Of a stretch of DNA of 5,833 nt, positions 1 to 5,833 are shown piece by piece. A program made the position numbers and the translations under genes. Below the pieces are notes generated by a model that saw only the letters and a program-made list of their open reading frames with translations, made no database searches and was not told the origin of the DNA. The stretch spans positions 1 through 5,833 of the forward strand of contig JAGVII010000832.1 in NCBI GenBank assembly GCA_020056155.1. Direction: 5' to 3'. Source of the DNA: Afipia sp. GTDB lineage: Bacteria > Pseudomonadota > Alphaproteobacteria > Rhizobiales > Xanthobacteraceae. Numbering within the stretch: the stretch's first letter is position 1; every line of letters starts with the position of its first letter.

Positions 1-4305
<4,305 letters not shown>

Positions 4306-4350
4306 GTTATCCGGACTCTTTTGGTTGTATTCAGCGTTGTGCTCTTGGTG
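4306..4350 (-). promoter_or_regulatory. 45-base gap between aminopeptidase and transporter genes, with possible weak ribosome site
   Basis: This short gap separates the aminopeptidase TGA from the transporter GTG. Reading the minus strand, AAGAG (plus 4316-4320) sits 10 bases before the GTG and is the best ribosome-site candidate, though the spacing is long. I see no convincing -35/-10 pair and no hairpin followed by a T tract, which favours read-through from the upstream gene (inference). Confidence 0.35.
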
Positions 4351-5833
4351 TCATCTCTGGTGAGTCATGGGCTCCGTCGCGGCATCGAGCCAGACTTTTG
4401 TTGCTTCATCCACCAATGGACGAATCTCGTCGCGCACCCGCGCGTGGTAAGCGTTGAGCCAGCGCAGTTCCTGCTTGCTGATCCGGTCGGCGTCGATCAG
4501 CCGCCGGTCGATCGGCGCGAGCGTCAGGGTCTCGAACGCGTTCATCGGCTTTTCCGCACCGTCGATCTTCGCCTCGATCACCAGTTCGAGATTCTCGATG
4601 CGGATGCCGAAGGCGTTGGTCTTGTAGTAGCCCGGCTCATTGGACAGGATCATGCCGCGCTTCAGCGGCGTGGTGCCGAGCTTGGAAATCCGCGCCGGGC
4701 CTTCATGAACCGACAGGTAGCTGCCGACGCCATGACCGGTGCCGTGATCGAAGTCGATGCCGGCGTGCCAGAGGAATTGTCGCGCGAAGGCGTCGATCTG
4801 CGCGCCGCTGACGCCGTCGGGAAACACCGCGCGCGCAATGGCAATGTGCCCGCGCAGCACGCGGGTGAAGCGGTCGCGCATTTCGTCCGTCGGTTCGCTG
4901 ATGGCGATGGTACGGGTGACGTCGGTGGTGCCGTCTTCGTATTGCGCGCCGGAATCGATCAGCAAGAGGTCGCCGGGCGCGATACGGCGGTTGGATTTGC
5001 GGGTGACGCGATAGTGCACGATGGCCCCGTTCGGGCCGCTGCCGGAGATGGTGGGAAAGGAGACGTCTTTCAGCGCGCCGGTCTCGCGGCGGAAGGTCTC
5101 CAGCGCCTCGACGGCATCGATCTCGGTGAGCTTGCCGGATGGCGCTTCCTGATCAATCCACGCCAGAAACTTCGCCAGCGCCGCGCCGTCGCGCTTGTGC
5201 GCCGCGCGGGTGCCGGCGATCTCGGCGGAGTTCTTGACCGCCTTGAGCATCGCGACCGGGTCCGACACACGCACCGCCTTGCCGCCTTCCGCGGCGATCA
5301 GGCGGCTCAGTGCGTCGGCGGCGGTCGCGGTGTCGAGGCCGATCGCCGCCCCGGTCTGCGCCAGTTCGGCAAGCCGCAGAGTCAGGGCCTCCGGATCTTC
5401 GACGCCCGCGTTCCTTTCGAGATGATCGCGCACGCTGTTCGAGAGCTTGCGGTGATCGATGAAAATCGTGGCGCGGCCGTCTTTCGGGATCAGCGCGTAG
5501 GACAGCGGCAGCGGCGTATGTGCGACGTCGGCGCCGCGAATGTTGAAGGTCCACGCCACCGCATGGGAATCCGACAGCACCAGCGCATCGATGGCGAGCC
5601 TGGCAATCTCCGTGCGGATCCGCGCGAGCTTGTCTCCTTCGCTCTCGCCAGCGAATTGCCCCGGATGAATTCTCACCGCGCCGAGCGGCGGGGTGGGGCG
5701 ATCCGTCCAGATCGCATCGACAGGATTGCCGTCAACGGCGACCAGTTCCGCGCCGGCCTTTTCGCAGGCCTTGGCGAGACGCTCCGCTGCCGCCGAAGTG
5801 TGCAGCCAGGGGTCAAATCCGAGGCGGTCGCCC
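4351..5833 (-). CDS. pepP: Aminopeptidase P (Xaa-Pro aminopeptidase, M24B), long form; N-terminus outside window
   Basis: Aminopeptidase P removes the N-terminal residue from peptides whose second residue is proline, using a dinuclear metal centre (usually Mn2+) in a pita-bread fold. The window holds 493 residues; the frame stays open to the window edge, so the GTG at plus 5674-5676 is an internal valine and not the start. The family's long three-domain form is about 600 residues, so ~110 are missing. The rest of the first creatinase-like domain (with FDPWLHTS and IWTDRP), a second creatinase-like domain, the M24 catalytic domain (from ~residue 200) and a C-terminal domain (~430-493) are visible. 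Metal ligands in visible numbering are D293 (IDSG), D304 (TDVTRT), H367 (HGTGHGVG), E399 (SNEPGYY) and E413 (IRIENL); substrate-site histidines are H273 (HYR) and H376 (VHEGP). It lacks a visible signal peptide only because the N-terminus is not in the window. It probably shares a transcript with the downstream efflux gene. The symbol is by function; E. coli PepP is a shorter relative. Confidence 0.96.
   Translation of the reverse strand, partial: GDRLGFDPWLHTSAAAERLAKACEKAGAELVAVDGNPVDAIWTDRPTPPLGAVRIHPGQFAGESEGDKLARIRTEIARLAIDALVLSDSHAVAWTFNIRGADVAHTPLPLSYALIPKDGRATIFIDHRKLSNSVRDHLERNAGVEDPEALTLRLAELAQTGAAIGLDTATAADALSRLIAAEGGKAVRVSDPVAMLKAVKNSAEIAGTRAAHKRDGAALAKFLAWIDQEAPSGKLTEIDAVEALETFRRETGALKDVSFPTISGSGPNGAIVHYRVTRKSNRRIAPGDLLLIDSGAQYEDGTTDVTRTIAISEPTDEMRDRFTRVLRGHIAIARAVFPDGVSGAQIDAFARQFLWHAGIDFDHGTGHGVGSYLSVHEGPARISKLGTTPLKRGMILSNEPGYYKTNAFGIRIENLELVIEAKIDGAEKPMNAFETLTLAPIDRRLIDADRISKQELRWLNAYHARVRDEIRPLVDEATKVWLDAATEPMTHQR

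Noticed and set aside
5153..5554. A 133-codon minus-strand frame and similar small frames inside the aminopeptidase gene
   Set aside because: Arg-rich shadow sequence in another frame of a well-supported gene; no independent motif or ribosome site.

Overview
The window looks like ordinary chromosomal DNA from a GC-rich alphaproteobacterium. GC is roughly 60-65% by eye, and codons mostly end in G or C. The recN-ligA gene order and the look of the proteins suggest the Hyphomicrobiales, most likely the Bradyrhizobium/Rhodopseudomonas/Afipia group. That placement rests on recognition, not on a search. Coding density is close to 100%. I see no RNA gene, insertion sequence, phage gene, CRISPR array or long repeat.

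Layout. Plus strand: the 3' part of recN (1-864, 5' end outside the window), then after 10 bases a complete ligA (875-3034). The two were probably transcribed together; both act in maintaining chromosomal DNA (double-strand-break repair and nick sealing). Minus strand, read right to left: the 3' part of a long-type aminopeptidase P gene (5833-4351, 5' end outside the window), then after 45 bases a Bcr/CflA-type MFS drug efflux transporter (4305-3031). These two may also form one transcript.

The two pairs converge. The stop codons of ligA and the transporter overlap within the 4-base palindrome TTAA at 3031-3034, so there is no intergenic space and no obvious terminator between them.

I looked for an undescribed system and did not find one. 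All four genes belong to well-known families with their key motifs intact. The points worth a second look are modest: the overlapping TTAA stops, a local AT-rich patch inside ligA, a widened zinc-finger spacing in LigA, and the pairing of a peptidase with an efflux pump. The very long ORFs antisense or out of frame to ligA and the transporter are GC-driven shadows.
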